Translations under genes and position numbers: made by a program | Shown: in pieces, positions 23,692-31,999 of the stretch | Layout: each line of letters starts with the position of its first letter | How positions within the stretch are numbered: position 1 is the stretch's first letter | Assembly (NCBI GenBank): GCA_910580075.1 | Contig: CAJTVR010000029.1 | Location: 1-46,215, forward strand | Direction: 5' to 3' | DNA length: 46,215 nt | Source of the DNA: an uncultured Eubacterium sp. | Lineage (GTDB): Bacteria > Bacillota > Clostridia > Lachnospirales > Lachnospiraceae | Notes under the pieces: model-generated | Databases searched by the model: none | Told to the model about the DNA's origin: nothing | The model's input: only the letters and a program-made list of their open reading frames with translations

Positions 23692-25740
23692 TCATGCCAG
23701 TCCCAGCAGCATTCCGGCCTGATACACCACAAAAGTCACTATCCAGGCCACTGCAAGCTGAAATACCGTCACAAACGCTGTCCAGCTCCAGCTGCCCGAT
23801 TCTTTCTGAATAGCTGCCAGCGCCGCGGCACATGGCACATACAGCAGGCAGAATACCATCAGGCAGAATGCATTCAGCGGGCCGAATCCGATTCCCTGCA
23901 GCACGTCTGCAAACTTAGCCATACCGGAAGCAGAGTTCGCATTTACAATCCCGAATAAGACAGCGCAGCTTGACACAACCACTTCTTTTGCCGAAATTCC
24001 GGCAATCAGTGCGACCGCAATCTGCCAGAATCCAAGCCCGGCAGGTGCAAATACCGGAACGAGCAGTCTGCCGATGATCGCTCCGAACCCGTCCGACATA
24101 TCGGCAGAATATCCATGAGGGCCGAAATTAAGCAGTGCCCAGATGATGAGCGTGGCAAGGAAAATCGTGGTACCTGCTTTACCAAGATAATCTTTTACTT
24201 TATCCCATACATAAACCCAGACTGTCCGTGCATCCGGCATCTTGTATTCCGGCAGTTCAATCAGCAGATAATTGTCGCTTTTCTGCCGGTCCAGAAGATG
24301 CAGAACGAGCGATACAAGGATTGCGACGGCAATACCGATTAAATACATAGAATAGGCAGCCAGCATAGCCCGCTTCCCAAAAAACATTTCGGCAAACAGG
24401 ATATAAATAGTCAGCCTTGCATTACAGCTCATAAAAGGCGTTACAAGCATGACTTTGAAACGGTCACGCCTGCTTTCGAGTGCACGGGAAGCCATAATGG
24501 CAGGAACCGTACAGCCGAAGCCGAGCAGCATAGGGATAAACGCTTTGCCGGAAAGTCCCAGGCGGCTCATCAGCCCTTCCATGATATAGGCGACGCGTGC
24601 CATATATCCGCTGTCTTCCAGAAAAGCAAGGGCCAGAAACAGAATGAATATATTAGGCAGAAAAGTAATGATAGTACCAACACCGCCAATCACTCCTTCT
24701 ACAACAAGAGACTGTACAATCTGATGAGTATGCATTGCGTCCATACCCTGAACAATCAGTCCGGAGAGCCAGTCAATGGCAGTTTCAAAATATCCTTTAA
24801 TCCAGTCCCCGACTGCAAATGTCAGAAAAAATACCACAGCCATAATGCCAAGGAAAATCGGAATGCCCCAGACAGGATGTGTCAGTACCTGGTCCGTACG
24901 TTCGGTAAACTGATCCTGGCGCTGTTTATGTAACAGTACTTCGCGAACGATTTCTTCAATAAAATCATATTTTTCATTAATAATCTGGGATTCGTAATTC
25001 TGCTCTAACAGTTCCGTAAGCGGAACCGGATATTTTTCGGATACTTCTTTGTCATGCTCTAACAGTTTGATCGCATGCCAGCGGTAATTCGTAAGATCCG
25101 GATATTTTTGCTGCAGCGCTGAAATAACCTGGTCAATACGGTCTTCCGTTTCATCAGAATAAACCATGGCATATTCTGAGTGATGATCGTGCACATGATG
25201 TGCAGTGTTTTTATGGTGATGAATCAGGCTGTCCGTGTCTGCCTGGCCTTTATGATGCGCAGCTGCATGAAGCAGTGAGTCAAGGCCGCTTCGCTTTCTG
25301 GCAGATACCGGGATAACCGGAATGCCGAGCATTTCCGGCAGACGGTGCAGGTCGATTTCCATGCCCCGCTTTTCTACAATGTCCATCATGTTCAGCGCCA
25401 AAACGACCGGCTTGCCTAATTCTAACAGCTGCAGTGTCAGGTAAAGGCTCCGTTCGAGGGAAGAAGCGTCTGCAACGTTAATGACGACATCTACTTCACC
25501 GCTTAAGATAAACTGTCTGGAAACAGTCTCCTCCATTGTATAGGATGTCAGGCTGTAAGTACCCGGCAGGTCTACAAGGCGGATATTCAGGTCATGGTCG
25601 CGGATTGCGCTTTCTACTTTTTCTACTGTGACGCCAGGCCAGTTGGCAACTTTTAAATTTGCTCCCGTATAGGCATTAAACAGCGTTGTTTTGCCGCAGT
25701 TTGGATTGCCGATAAACCCGATTGTTAAATTTTCCTTCAT
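23692..25740 (-). CDS. feoB: Ferrous iron transport protein B
   Basis: The 682-residue inner-membrane Fe(II) importer has an N-terminal G domain: G1 GNPNCGKT (11-18), G3 DLPGTYS (57-63), G4 NMMD (117-120) and G5 SAR (146-148). A His-rich stretch (161-187, with ten histidines) follows, which could bind metal between the G domain and the membrane part. The rest holds the two Gate repeats and a FeoB core with GFGCTVPAIMASR. It is somewhat shorter than the E. coli protein (773), as in many Firmicutes. It overlaps feoA by 4 bases. Confidence 0.96.
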   Translation of the reverse strand: MKENLTIGFIGNPNCGKTTLFNAYTGANLKVANWPGVTVEKVESAIRDHDLNIRLVDLPGTYSLTSYTMEETVSRQFILSGEVDVVINVADASSLERSLYLTLQLLELGKPVVLALNMMDIVEKRGMEIDLHRLPEMLGIPVIPVSARKRSGLDSLLHAAAHHKGQADTDSLIHHHKNTAHHVHDHHSEYAMVYSDETEDRIDQVISALQQKYPDLTNYRWHAIKLLEHDKEVSEKYPVPLTELLEQNYESQIINEKYDFIEEIVREVLLHKQRQDQFTERTDQVLTHPVWGIPIFLGIMAVVFFLTFAVGDWIKGYFETAIDWLSGLIVQGMDAMHTHQIVQSLVVEGVIGGVGTIITFLPNIFILFLALAFLEDSGYMARVAYIMEGLMSRLGLSGKAFIPMLLGFGCTVPAIMASRALESRRDRFKVMLVTPFMSCNARLTIYILFAEMFFGKRAMLAAYSMYLIGIAVAILVSLVLHLLDRQKSDNYLLIELPEYKMPDARTVWVYVWDKVKDYLGKAGTTIFLATLIIWALLNFGPHGYSADMSDGFGAIIGRLLVPVFAPAGLGFWQIAVALIAGISAKEVVVSSCAVLFGIVNANSASGMAKFADVLQGIGFGPLNAFCLMVFCLLYVPCAAALAAIQKESGSWSWTAFVTVFQLAVAWIVTFVVYQAGMLLGLA

Positions 25741-25970
25741 GATGTTTCCCTCACTTTGCGCACTGTAATATTTTTCGTCATGTTATAACCCAATGCAAAA
25801 CGGGCACCGCGCAGCTTGATAATCATGATACCGCGTCCTTTGCGGTTCAGCACCGATATTACGGACTCTTTTGTCATGCCCAGAGCTTCCAGCCGGCGTT
25901 CCATCTGAAATGGGAGATTTAGTTTCTCTACAATACAGCTCTGGCCTTTCGGGATATCTTTTAGTAACAT
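25737..25970 (-). CDS. feoA: Ferrous iron transport protein A
   Basis: The 77-residue SH3-like protein has the pattern typical of FeoA, MLLKDIPKGQSCIVEKLN near the start and then RRLEALGM and ARFALGYNMTKNITV. It assists FeoB at the membrane. AGGAGG precedes the ATG. Stop and feoB start overlap (ATGA), so the two are coupled. No FeoC-like gene follows. A well-formed promoter lies about 100 bases upstream. I see no clear Fur or DtxR box. Confidence 0.93.
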   Translation of the reverse strand: MLLKDIPKGQSCIVEKLNLPFQMERRLEALGMTKESVISVLNRKGRGIMIIKLRGARFALGYNMTKNITVRKVRETS

Positions 25971-26067
25971 GGATTATGCCTCCTACTGATGTTCTCTGGC
26001 TGATATGTTTAAGGCTTGTGCCTGAGATATTTTCACAGGTCTGGCTGATGCTTTATCCTGCCCATTT

Positions 26068-26096
26068 ATTATAATAGAAAATATGCTGTATGACAA
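26068..26096 (-). promoter_or_regulatory. feoAB promoter
   Basis: On the minus strand: TTGTCA (26091-26096), a 17-base spacer, then a perfect TATAAT (26068-26073). Confidence 0.72.
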
Positions 26097-26258
26097 CAGA
26101 TAAATCCCTTCTTGAGTTTCTGCAGATTTATCCATACTCTCCTGATTTTATCAGCATCATTATTTTGCACTTGTGAGAGTACGAATATAGACTGCCGGAT
26201 TTTATTTTTAGAAGTATAAAATATAAAAAATATGATATATAACAGTTAGAATTCCTGT

Positions 26259-26286
26259 TTGTTAATTTAATTTCATGATGTATAAT
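26259..26286 (+). promoter_or_regulatory. Promoter for the acyltransferase-like gene
   Basis: TTGTTA (26259-26264), a 16-base spacer, then a perfect TATAAT (26281-26286). The start codon is about 97 bases downstream and has AGGAGG. Confidence 0.55.
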
Positions 26287-26382
26287 AGCAGATAAATAAA
26301 GAAGAAACAGGAACACAGCAGAAAAAATATAACACGATAACAGCAGCATGATGCAGTCAGCATCAGACAGGAGGAGCCTGGA

Positions 26383-27255
26383 ATGAATATTGAGAAACTT
26401 TGCAGCGGAATCCGGCTGCAGCAGGAAATAAAGACAGAAATACTCCGTTATAGCCAGACAGAGGATTTTCAAAAAATACTTCCGATAGCAGGCGGTCTTA
26501 AAAACATGGAAACTGAAGCCGGAGCAAGAAGCGCGCTCCGCCAGCTGCCTGGACAGGATAAAAAACAAATTAAAATGCTCACATGCATGCTGGCATGTGC
26601 AGCTGATTTATACAGCTGGTATGAACAAAAAGGGATTTCAGATACCATATACTGGGATACCATGGGCTGTTTTACAAGATTTATAGAAGAATGCAGGGAA
26701 AGGACCGGGGAATATGCGTTTGACAGGGAATGGTGGACAGCCAGGCAGGTTAGCGGAAGACTATTCAGGATTGGAGAGCTGGAATATGAACGTAAGCATA
26801 TAAAAGCCGGGCAGAACAGCCTGCAGTTATCTCAAAGCGGGGCATGCGGGAATAAGCGGAAGCAGACAAAGGACAGACCGGTTATCAGCGTGCATATCCC
26901 GTCTGATGCAGTTTTTGATCCGGTATCATGTGATAAATCTATAGACAGATCCAGACAATTTTTTGCAGAATATTTTCCGGAATGGAAAAAGGCAGATTAT
27001 ATATGCAATTCATGGCTGCTTTCGCCGGAACTGAAAAAACTTCTGCCAGAGGGATCTCATATTCTGGATTTTCAGAGCAGATTTCAGATACAGAAAACGG
27101 ATGATTCAGACAGAGAATTTATCCGCTGGGTGTTTCAGACAGAAAGCAGCAGTATTTCGGATTTCCCGGAAAACAGTACTTTGCAGAAAAATATAAAGAG
27201 ACATTTATTAAACGGCGGAACGATTGGAAGCGGGTACGGAGTGCTGGGGAGATGA
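26383..27255 (+). CDS. Acyltransferase-domain-like protein (NAT_N / GNAT_C type)
   Basis: This 290-residue soluble protein resembles Lachnospiraceae proteins annotated as acyltransferase-domain proteins, with an N-terminal all-helical part. That part contains LYSWYEQKGISDTIYWDTM, then FTRFIEECRERTGEYAFDR and RQVSGRLFRIGELEYE. The C-terminal part has VISVHIPSDAVFD, FFAEYFPEW, CNSWLLSPEL and a closing NGGTIGSGYGVL. The assignment is from memory of the family and no catalytic residues can be confirmed, so the reaction is unknown. AGGAGG lies 8 bases before the ATG. It is followed after 80 bases by a two-component regulator gene. Confidence 0.6.
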   Translation: MNIEKLCSGIRLQQEIKTEILRYSQTEDFQKILPIAGGLKNMETEAGARSALRQLPGQDKKQIKMLTCMLACAADLYSWYEQKGISDTIYWDTMGCFTRFIEECRERTGEYAFDREWWTARQVSGRLFRIGELEYERKHIKAGQNSLQLSQSGACGNKRKQTKDRPVISVHIPSDAVFDPVSCDKSIDRSRQFFAEYFPEWKKADYICNSWLLSPELKKLLPEGSHILDFQSRFQIQKTDDSDREFIRWVFQTESSSISDFPENSTLQKNIKRHLLNGGTIGSGYGVLGR

Positions 27256-27335
27256 CAGGTACGCAGTCATATATTCAGCCGGAAAGGACACACAGAGGAT
27301 ACAGCAGTGATTTATGATATTTCAGGGAGGACAGT

Positions 27336-28025
27336 ATGACATATCATATTTTATTAGTTGAAGACGATCCGCAAATCCGCGAAATTATTACCGATTATCT
27401 GGCTGCACAGAAAAATGACTTTCAGATACATTGTGCGAGTGACGGTGAAAAGGGCCTGGAAAAGGTGATAGAACAGCATTATGACCTTGCGCTGCTGGAC
27501 ATTATGCTGCCTTTGGTAAATGGATTTGAGCTGTGCAGGGAGCTGCGCAGAGTCAGTGAAGCGCCGATTATTTTCATTACTGCAAGAGGCAGGGAAGAGG
27601 ACAAACTGCGGGGCTATCATCTGGGCTGTGACGACTATCTGGTGAAACCATTTTCGCTGCCGCTGCTGCATGCTAAAATGCTGGCGCTGCTAAACCGTTC
27701 GAAAGGAATGGTCCGCAATCCGGTTCTTGCTGCAGGCAGGATTATGCTGGAGCCGGAGCGCTGCCGGGTGACAGCAGCTGAAAAAGAGCTGGAGCTTTCT
27801 TTTAAAGAATATGAGCTGCTTAAATATCTGATGGAGCACAAAGGAAAGATATGCACAAGAGAAGAACTTTTGGTGAATATCTGGGGATATGACTTTGAAG
27901 GAAGCGACCGGGTAGTGGATAACCATGTAAAAAAACTGAGAAGGAAACTTGGCGTACATGGCAGGCAGATTCGGACGCATATTAAAAAAGGATACCAGAT
28001 GAAGGAGGATGAAAATGAAAAGTGA
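27336..28025 (+). CDS. OmpR/PhoB-family response regulator
   Basis: The 229-residue protein has a receiver with E9-D10-D11, phosphoacceptor D55 (LALLDIMLP), FITAR switch and the conserved Lys in LVKPFS. A winged helix follows (LSFKEYELLKYLMEHKGKIC, REELLVNIWGYDFEGSDRV, VDNHVKKLRRK). Its stop overlaps the start of the sensor kinase gene by about 17 bases, so the two are coupled. The kinase partner is truncated, so phosphorylation of this regulator may depend on another kinase. Confidence 0.94.
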   Translation: MTYHILLVEDDPQIREIITDYLAAQKNDFQIHCASDGEKGLEKVIEQHYDLALLDIMLPLVNGFELCRELRRVSEAPIIFITARGREEDKLRGYHLGCDDYLVKPFSLPLLHAKMLALLNRSKGMVRNPVLAAGRIMLEPERCRVTAAEKELELSFKEYELLKYLMEHKGKICTREELLVNIWGYDFEGSDRVVDNHVKKLRRKLGVHGRQIRTHIKKGYQMKEDENEK

Positions 28026-28827
28026 TAAGCAGGTGTTTTTACGGATATGGCTAAAGGCAGGGATTCCGGTGCTTGTGCTAACAGCAGCTGTTATGGCGCT
28101 GTTTCTGCATATGTTTTTAGTAGCAATGGAAGTATTAGACATCCAGAGGGTGGAGCTGAACGGTTCCCAGCTGGCTCTGGTCCTGGAAGGAAAGGATTTG
28201 ACAGATCAGGAAGAGCTGCGAAAGACACTGGATTTAGAGTCTTTTCATATGGCAGCAGTTTTATTTGATGAATATGGCAGAGAAATAGCCAGATCAGACA
28301 CAGACAGCTATGAGGGACACCGGTTTCCGCGGTCCTATTATCAGAACATGCTGGACACAGTCTGTGAGCTGCAGGCAGGAAAGCAGCAGGAACAAAGAGT
28401 GATCCATGTCTTTGGCTGTAATTACGAATATGGGAAGAAACAGCTCAAGGCCGGGGGAAGAAACTATGTGATTCATTATGCGGGCGTAAGTGCGCCATGG
28501 CTGTTATATGCAGGCGGAATCGTCGCTGCCGGAATGCTGGTTTTTGCAGCGGTGACTGCTCTGACCGTGTTCATTGCATGGAGCTGTTACCGGATTTACC
28601 AGAAGCAGAAAGCTCTGGAAGCAGCACACTGTAAGGCGGTAAATGATCTGGCACACAGCCTGAAAACGCCGATGATGATTATTTCCGGCTATTCCGAAAA
28701 TTTTCTGGAGCAGGTCCAGATGCACAAGAGCAGATATTATGCGCAGGAGATTGTGGAGAATATTAAGAAGATGAACGGGATTGTAGAACAGATGCTTGAT
28801 TTTGCAAAGCCAGGGGATGAAGGATGA
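28009..28827 (+). CDS. Truncated sensor histidine kinase lacking the ATPase domain
   Basis: The 272-residue protein has TM1 at about 15-38, an extracytoplasmic domain of about 120 residues, TM2 at about 165-190 and a HisKA dimerisation/phosphoacceptor domain (VNDLAHSLKTPMMIISGYSE, His in the H box). It stops right after the second HisKA helix, at GIVEQMLDFAKPGDEG. The whole HATPase domain (N, G1, F and G2 boxes) is missing, and it is not found in any frame of the next few hundred bases. It could not phosphorylate itself. It may be decaying, or act only as a phosphatase or phospho-acceptor partner. Confidence 0.85.
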   Translation: MKMKSDKQVFLRIWLKAGIPVLVLTAAVMALFLHMFLVAMEVLDIQRVELNGSQLALVLEGKDLTDQEELRKTLDLESFHMAAVLFDEYGREIARSDTDSYEGHRFPRSYYQNMLDTVCELQAGKQQEQRVIHVFGCNYEYGKKQLKAGGRNYVIHYAGVSAPWLLYAGGIVAAGMLVFAAVTALTVFIAWSCYRIYQKQKALEAAHCKAVNDLAHSLKTPMMIISGYSENFLEQVQMHKSRYYAQEIVENIKKMNGIVEQMLDFAKPGDEG

Positions 28828-28906
28828 AAAGAAAAATGAAATGAAGAATAAAATAGGAGTAAAGGATGAGTGACAAATAGACGCTGTTATTGAGGAGAAT
28901 TCTGGC

Positions 28907-29430
28907 ATGGCTGTTAAAAAAGAATTTAATATTACAGGCCTGTGTATTCCAAGGCTGCATTATATGGCAGATACAAGCGGAAAGATAAGCCTGATTATAA
29001 AAAATATATAGAACGCAATACATACTTTACAATTAATTGTGCGAGACAGTATGGTAAAACAACGACATTAGAGCTTTTGTATCATCGTCTGAAAGATGAT
29101 TATATTGTATTAGACCTTAGTTTTGAGGCCTCTGATGACTGCTTTATGTCTATATTTTCTCTGGCACAGGGCTTTTTCAATAAAATAGCAGAGGCTCTGC
29201 GGTCTGACAATGCTGCGGATTCACTGCTTGAAATCTGGACAGAACCTGTTTCTGAGACGCTGCCTATGGATGATTTAAACAGAAGAATAACTGAATTCTG
29301 CCGAAGAAGCGACAGGGAAATTATTCTTATGGCAGATGAAGCGGATAAAGCTGCAGACAGCCAGTTATTTTTGCTGCTGCCTGAACTGCAGCCAGGCATT
29401 TTAGAATCTGCGAATTTTCAGTTGAGAATA
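28907..29430 (+). pseudogene. Broken AAA-ATPase (DUF1703-type) gene
   Basis: ATG 28907, after tgaggaga, starts MAVKKEFNITGLCIPRLHYM, the family N terminus, but the frame stops at 29011. A different frame continues with DYKKYIERNTYFTINCARQY, then the P-loop-like GKTTTLELLY and a Walker B-like IILMADEADKAAD. A frameshift therefore lies at about 28985-29005. The second frame loses similarity at about 29400, before the sensor and C-terminal nuclease-like domain that these proteins carry. So the gene is both frameshifted and cut short, and the next operon begins exactly there. Confidence 0.75.
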
Positions 29431-29450
29431 GCCGCATTGTGTATTATAAT
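29422..29450 (+). promoter_or_regulatory. Promoter of the restriction-modification operon
   Basis: TTGAGA (29422-29427), a 17-base spacer, then a perfect TATAAT (29445-29450), 41 bases before the first methyltransferase start. It lies at the point where the decayed ATPase gene ends. Confidence 0.7.
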
Positions 29451-29491
29451 GCTTTATATTGCGGTTTGTAAAAAGCAGAAAGAGGAATGTC

Positions 29492-30598
29492 ATGGGTAAG
29501 AATCAATTTACATGTTTGGATTTATTTTCCGGGGCTGGCGGGCTGTCGAGAGGGTTTTATGATGCGGGCTATCAGGTAGTGCTGGGCGTAGACTATGATG
29601 AAGCGGCATTGAAAACCTTTCGGGAAAACCACGGCCAGGCAGAAGCCATGCAGTTAGATTTATTTCATCATGAAAATATAGATATTATTGTCGATTATCT
29701 GAAAAAGAATAAGATAAAGCTGGATGTTCTGGCGGGAGGGCCTCCCTGCCAGGGCTTTTCCATTGCCGGACCCAGAGATATGAACGACAGGAGAAATACG
29801 CTGTATCTGGCTATGGTAAAACTGGCTGACAGGGTAAAACCCCAGGCGGTTGTTCTGGAAAATGTACCAGGCCTGCTGCTTACGAATCATGGCATCGGTG
29901 CAGAAAGGATTAAAGAGGATTTCAGAAAAATCGGATATAACATGGTACCGAAACTGCTGTATGCGCCGGACTATGGAGTTCCGCAGATCCGCAAACGTGT
30001 TTTTTTTGTGGGTCTTAGAGATACGGAGACAGAGTTTTCTTTTCCTGAGGCGGATACGCTGCCAGAAAAGTATGTGACCTGTGAAGATGCGATCAGTGAC
30101 CTGCCTTCTCTGCAGACAGACCAGGGGGATATCATTTATGGAGAAGAAGAGCAGGATTACATCACACGGCCGTTAACTGACTATCAGAAAAAAATGCGGA
30201 AACATTCGCAGAAAGTATATAATCATATTGGCAGTATTCCAATCGAAAAAACAAAAAAAATGATTGCCCTTGTCCCGGAGGGTAAAAATTACAAAGCGCT
30301 GCCGCAGCAGTACCAGGGATTATATAAATATCATGAAGCGCTGACAAGGTATCACAGTAAAAGGCCGTCTCTGACGATTAATACAGGCCACAGGTCCCAT
30401 TTTCATTACAAATATAACAGGATTCCAACCGTGCGGGAAAGTGCAAGACTGCAGAGTTTTCCGGATGATTTTATTTTTTATGGAAATAAATCCCAGCAGT
30501 ACAAGCAGGTGGGAAACGCGGTGCCGCCGATGCTGGGGGAGGCGCTGGCAGCCAGGCTGAAAGGGTATCTGGTGCAAAACAAAGAAGAGGGATTATGA
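29492..30598 (+). CDS. DNA (cytosine-5) methyltransferase 1 of a LlaJI-like system
   Basis: The 368-residue enzyme methylates cytosine C5 using SAM. The motifs are in standard order: I DLFSGAGGLSRGF (10-22), IV GGPPCQGFS with catalytic C86, VI ENVPG, VIII QIRKRVFFVG, IX RESARLQSFPDDF and X QVGNAVPP. The target-recognition region lies between VIII and IX. I chose ATG 29492 (agagga upstream, MGKNQF start). Its stop overlaps the start of a repeat-peptide frame by 4 bases. A second C5 methyltransferase follows. Paired C5 enzymes usually modify the two strands of an asymmetric site. Confidence 0.95.
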   Translation: MGKNQFTCLDLFSGAGGLSRGFYDAGYQVVLGVDYDEAALKTFRENHGQAEAMQLDLFHHENIDIIVDYLKKNKIKLDVLAGGPPCQGFSIAGPRDMNDRRNTLYLAMVKLADRVKPQAVVLENVPGLLLTNHGIGAERIKEDFRKIGYNMVPKLLYAPDYGVPQIRKRVFFVGLRDTETEFSFPEADTLPEKYVTCEDAISDLPSLQTDQGDIIYGEEEQDYITRPLTDYQKKMRKHSQKVYNHIGSIPIEKTKKMIALVPEGKNYKALPQQYQGLYKYHEALTRYHSKRPSLTINTGHRSHFHYKYNRIPTVRESARLQSFPDDFIFYGNKSQQYKQVGNAVPPMLGEALAARLKGYLVQNKEEGL

Positions 30599-30801
30599 AG
30601 TGCCGCAGCTTTGGTGAGAAACAAAGAATAGCTGCTGTAAAGTGCCGCAGCTTTGGTGAGAAACAAAGAATAGCTGCTATAAAGTGCCGCGGTTTTGGTG
30701 AGAAACAAAGAATAGCTGCTATAAAGTGCCGGGAAGTCTGGCGTGAAACAAAAAAGAGGTATGATAAAGGGCTGGTAAGATGTGCAGGAAATATAAACTG
30801 A
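30595..30801 (+). CDS. Possible small protein made of 14-residue tandem repeats
   Basis: An ATG overlapping the methyltransferase stop (ATGA) opens 68 codons that read the unit KCRSFGEKQRIAA(V/I) three times, then a diverged fourth (KCREVWRETKKRY). The frame ends 22 bases inside the next methyltransferase gene. The repeat unit is 42 bp, so copy-number change keeps the frame. The overlaps on both sides suggest translational coupling across the repeat. No family is recognised. It may be a real peptide, a coupling device, or a chance reading of a DNA repeat. Confidence 0.4.
   Translation: MKCRSFGEKQRIAAVKCRSFGEKQRIAAIKCRGFGEKQRIAAIKCREVWRETKKRYDKGLVRCAGNIN
30598..30765 (+). repeat. 42-bp tandem repeat between the two methyltransferase genes
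   Basis: Units start at 30598, 30640 and 30682 (aagtgccgcagctttggtga, near-identical), and a diverged fourth starts at 30724. Units differ by only a few bases. Position, spacing and the preserved reading frame suggest slippage-driven copy-number variation. Confidence 0.9.
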
Positions 30802-31997
30802 TAGATTTGTTTGCCGGGTGCGGAGGACTGACAGAAGGCTTTCTGCAGACAGGAAAATATAAAGAGGCTGCAGCTGTAGAATGGCTGGCACCCCAGGTTC
30901 GTACGCTCCGCCACCGGCTGAAATCTAAGTGGAAGGAAGACGATGCAGAGGAACGTGTCATGCGGTTTGATATCCAGAGGGAAGAGGAGCTTTTCAAAGG
31001 ATGGAAAGATACAGAATTCGGAGAAGGCAGGGGACTGGATTATTTTATTCAAAAGGAAAACGGCATCGACCTGATTATCGGCGGTCCGCCCTGCCAGGCA
31101 TATTCCGTGGCCGGGCGGGTGAGGGATGAAAACGGCATGAAAGATGATTACCGAAATTATCTTTTTGAACATTATCTGTATGCTGTAAACAGATGCCGGC
31201 CAAAGCTGTTTGTATTTGAAAATGTGCCGGGTATTTTAAGCGCGGCCCCGGCAGGTATTCCGATTACGCAGCTGATAAAAAAAGGATTTGAAAGTATCGG
31301 TTATACAGTGACTCCGGATTTAAGGAATGCGGTAGTCAATGCCAGTGACTACGGGGTGCCGCAAAACCGAAACCGCGTTGTGATCGTGGGCATAGACAGG
31401 CAGATTTTTACAAATCCAGAGCAGATGCTGAAACAATTTTATGAAAAGCTGCTGCCGCAGTACCAGTGCGAAAAGAAAAAAACAGTGGAACAGGCGATTG
31501 GAGACCTGCCGAAGTGCATGCCTCTGTTTGACGAGGAACATCATAAAAAGAAAATTTCTCATACGACGCCGGAATGCAGCATTACTTGGCATATTCCAAG
31601 ATACAGCAACCTGCGTGACATGGATACGTTCCGGATACTGGAAGAGGATGTGGCATCCGGGGCCAGGGTATATGACAGTAAAAAAATCAGCGAACTGTAT
31701 GAAAAAAAGATTGGTTCAAAGTCTCCGATCCACCGTTATCATGTCCTTGAACCAAACGAGCCGAGCACAACCATCATTGCCCATTTATATAAAGACGGCA
31801 ACCGGTTTATCCATTATGATCCGGCACAGCAGCGGACGATTACGGTACGGGAAGCTGCCAGGCTCCAGTCTTTCCCGGATGATTTTGAATTTATCGGAAG
31901 CAGGGGAAATGCATATCAGATGATAGGAAATGCAGTTCCGCCGCAGCTGGCGAATGCAATTGCAAAAGCAGTATATGAGCTGTTAGAGGAGGCATAA
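30780..31997 (+). CDS. DNA (cytosine-5) methyltransferase 2 of a LlaJI-like system
   Basis: The 405-residue enzyme has motif I LIDLFAGCGGLTEGF, motif IV GGPPCQAYSVAG with catalytic C105, motif VI FENVPG, motif VIII QNRNRVVIVG, motif IX REAARLQSFPDDF and motif X MIGNAVPPQL. It clearly differs in sequence from the first methyltransferase, especially in the first 100 residues and the target-recognition region, so it probably recognises the other strand or a different site rather than being a recent duplicate. The ribosome binding site is weak (aaaggg), consistent with coupling to the repeat frame that ends inside it. The McrB-like gene starts 2 bases after its stop. Confidence 0.95.
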   Translation: MCRKYKLIDLFAGCGGLTEGFLQTGKYKEAAAVEWLAPQVRTLRHRLKSKWKEDDAEERVMRFDIQREEELFKGWKDTEFGEGRGLDYFIQKENGIDLIIGGPPCQAYSVAGRVRDENGMKDDYRNYLFEHYLYAVNRCRPKLFVFENVPGILSAAPAGIPITQLIKKGFESIGYTVTPDLRNAVVNASDYGVPQNRNRVVIVGIDRQIFTNPEQMLKQFYEKLLPQYQCEKKKTVEQAIGDLPKCMPLFDEEHHKKKISHTTPECSITWHIPRYSNLRDMDTFRILEEDVASGARVYDSKKISELYEKKIGSKSPIHRYHVLEPNEPSTTIIAHLYKDGNRFIHYDPAQQRTITVREAARLQSFPDDFEFIGSRGNAYQMIGNAVPPQLANAIAKAVYELLEEA

Positions 31998-31999
31998 GT

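Noticed and set aside
26128..26568. 146-codon minus-strand frame overlapping the acyltransferase-like gene
   Set aside because: It overlaps 186 bases of a better-supported plus-strand gene, reads through the promoter and an AT-rich spacer, and has biased hydrophobic/Cys composition typical of antisense readings.
28009..28827. Sequencing error explaining the short kinase
   Set aside because: I looked for N, G1 and G2 ATPase boxes in all plus-strand frames after 28827 and saw none before the next gene, so a simple frameshift does not explain the loss.
30598..30765. CRISPR array
   Set aside because: The 42-bp units are contiguous without spacers, and no cas genes are present.
30471..31172. Minus-strand frames with repeated FLTKAAALYSSYS-like peptide
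   Set aside because: This is the reverse reading of the 42-bp tandem repeat and of two well-supported methyltransferase genes.
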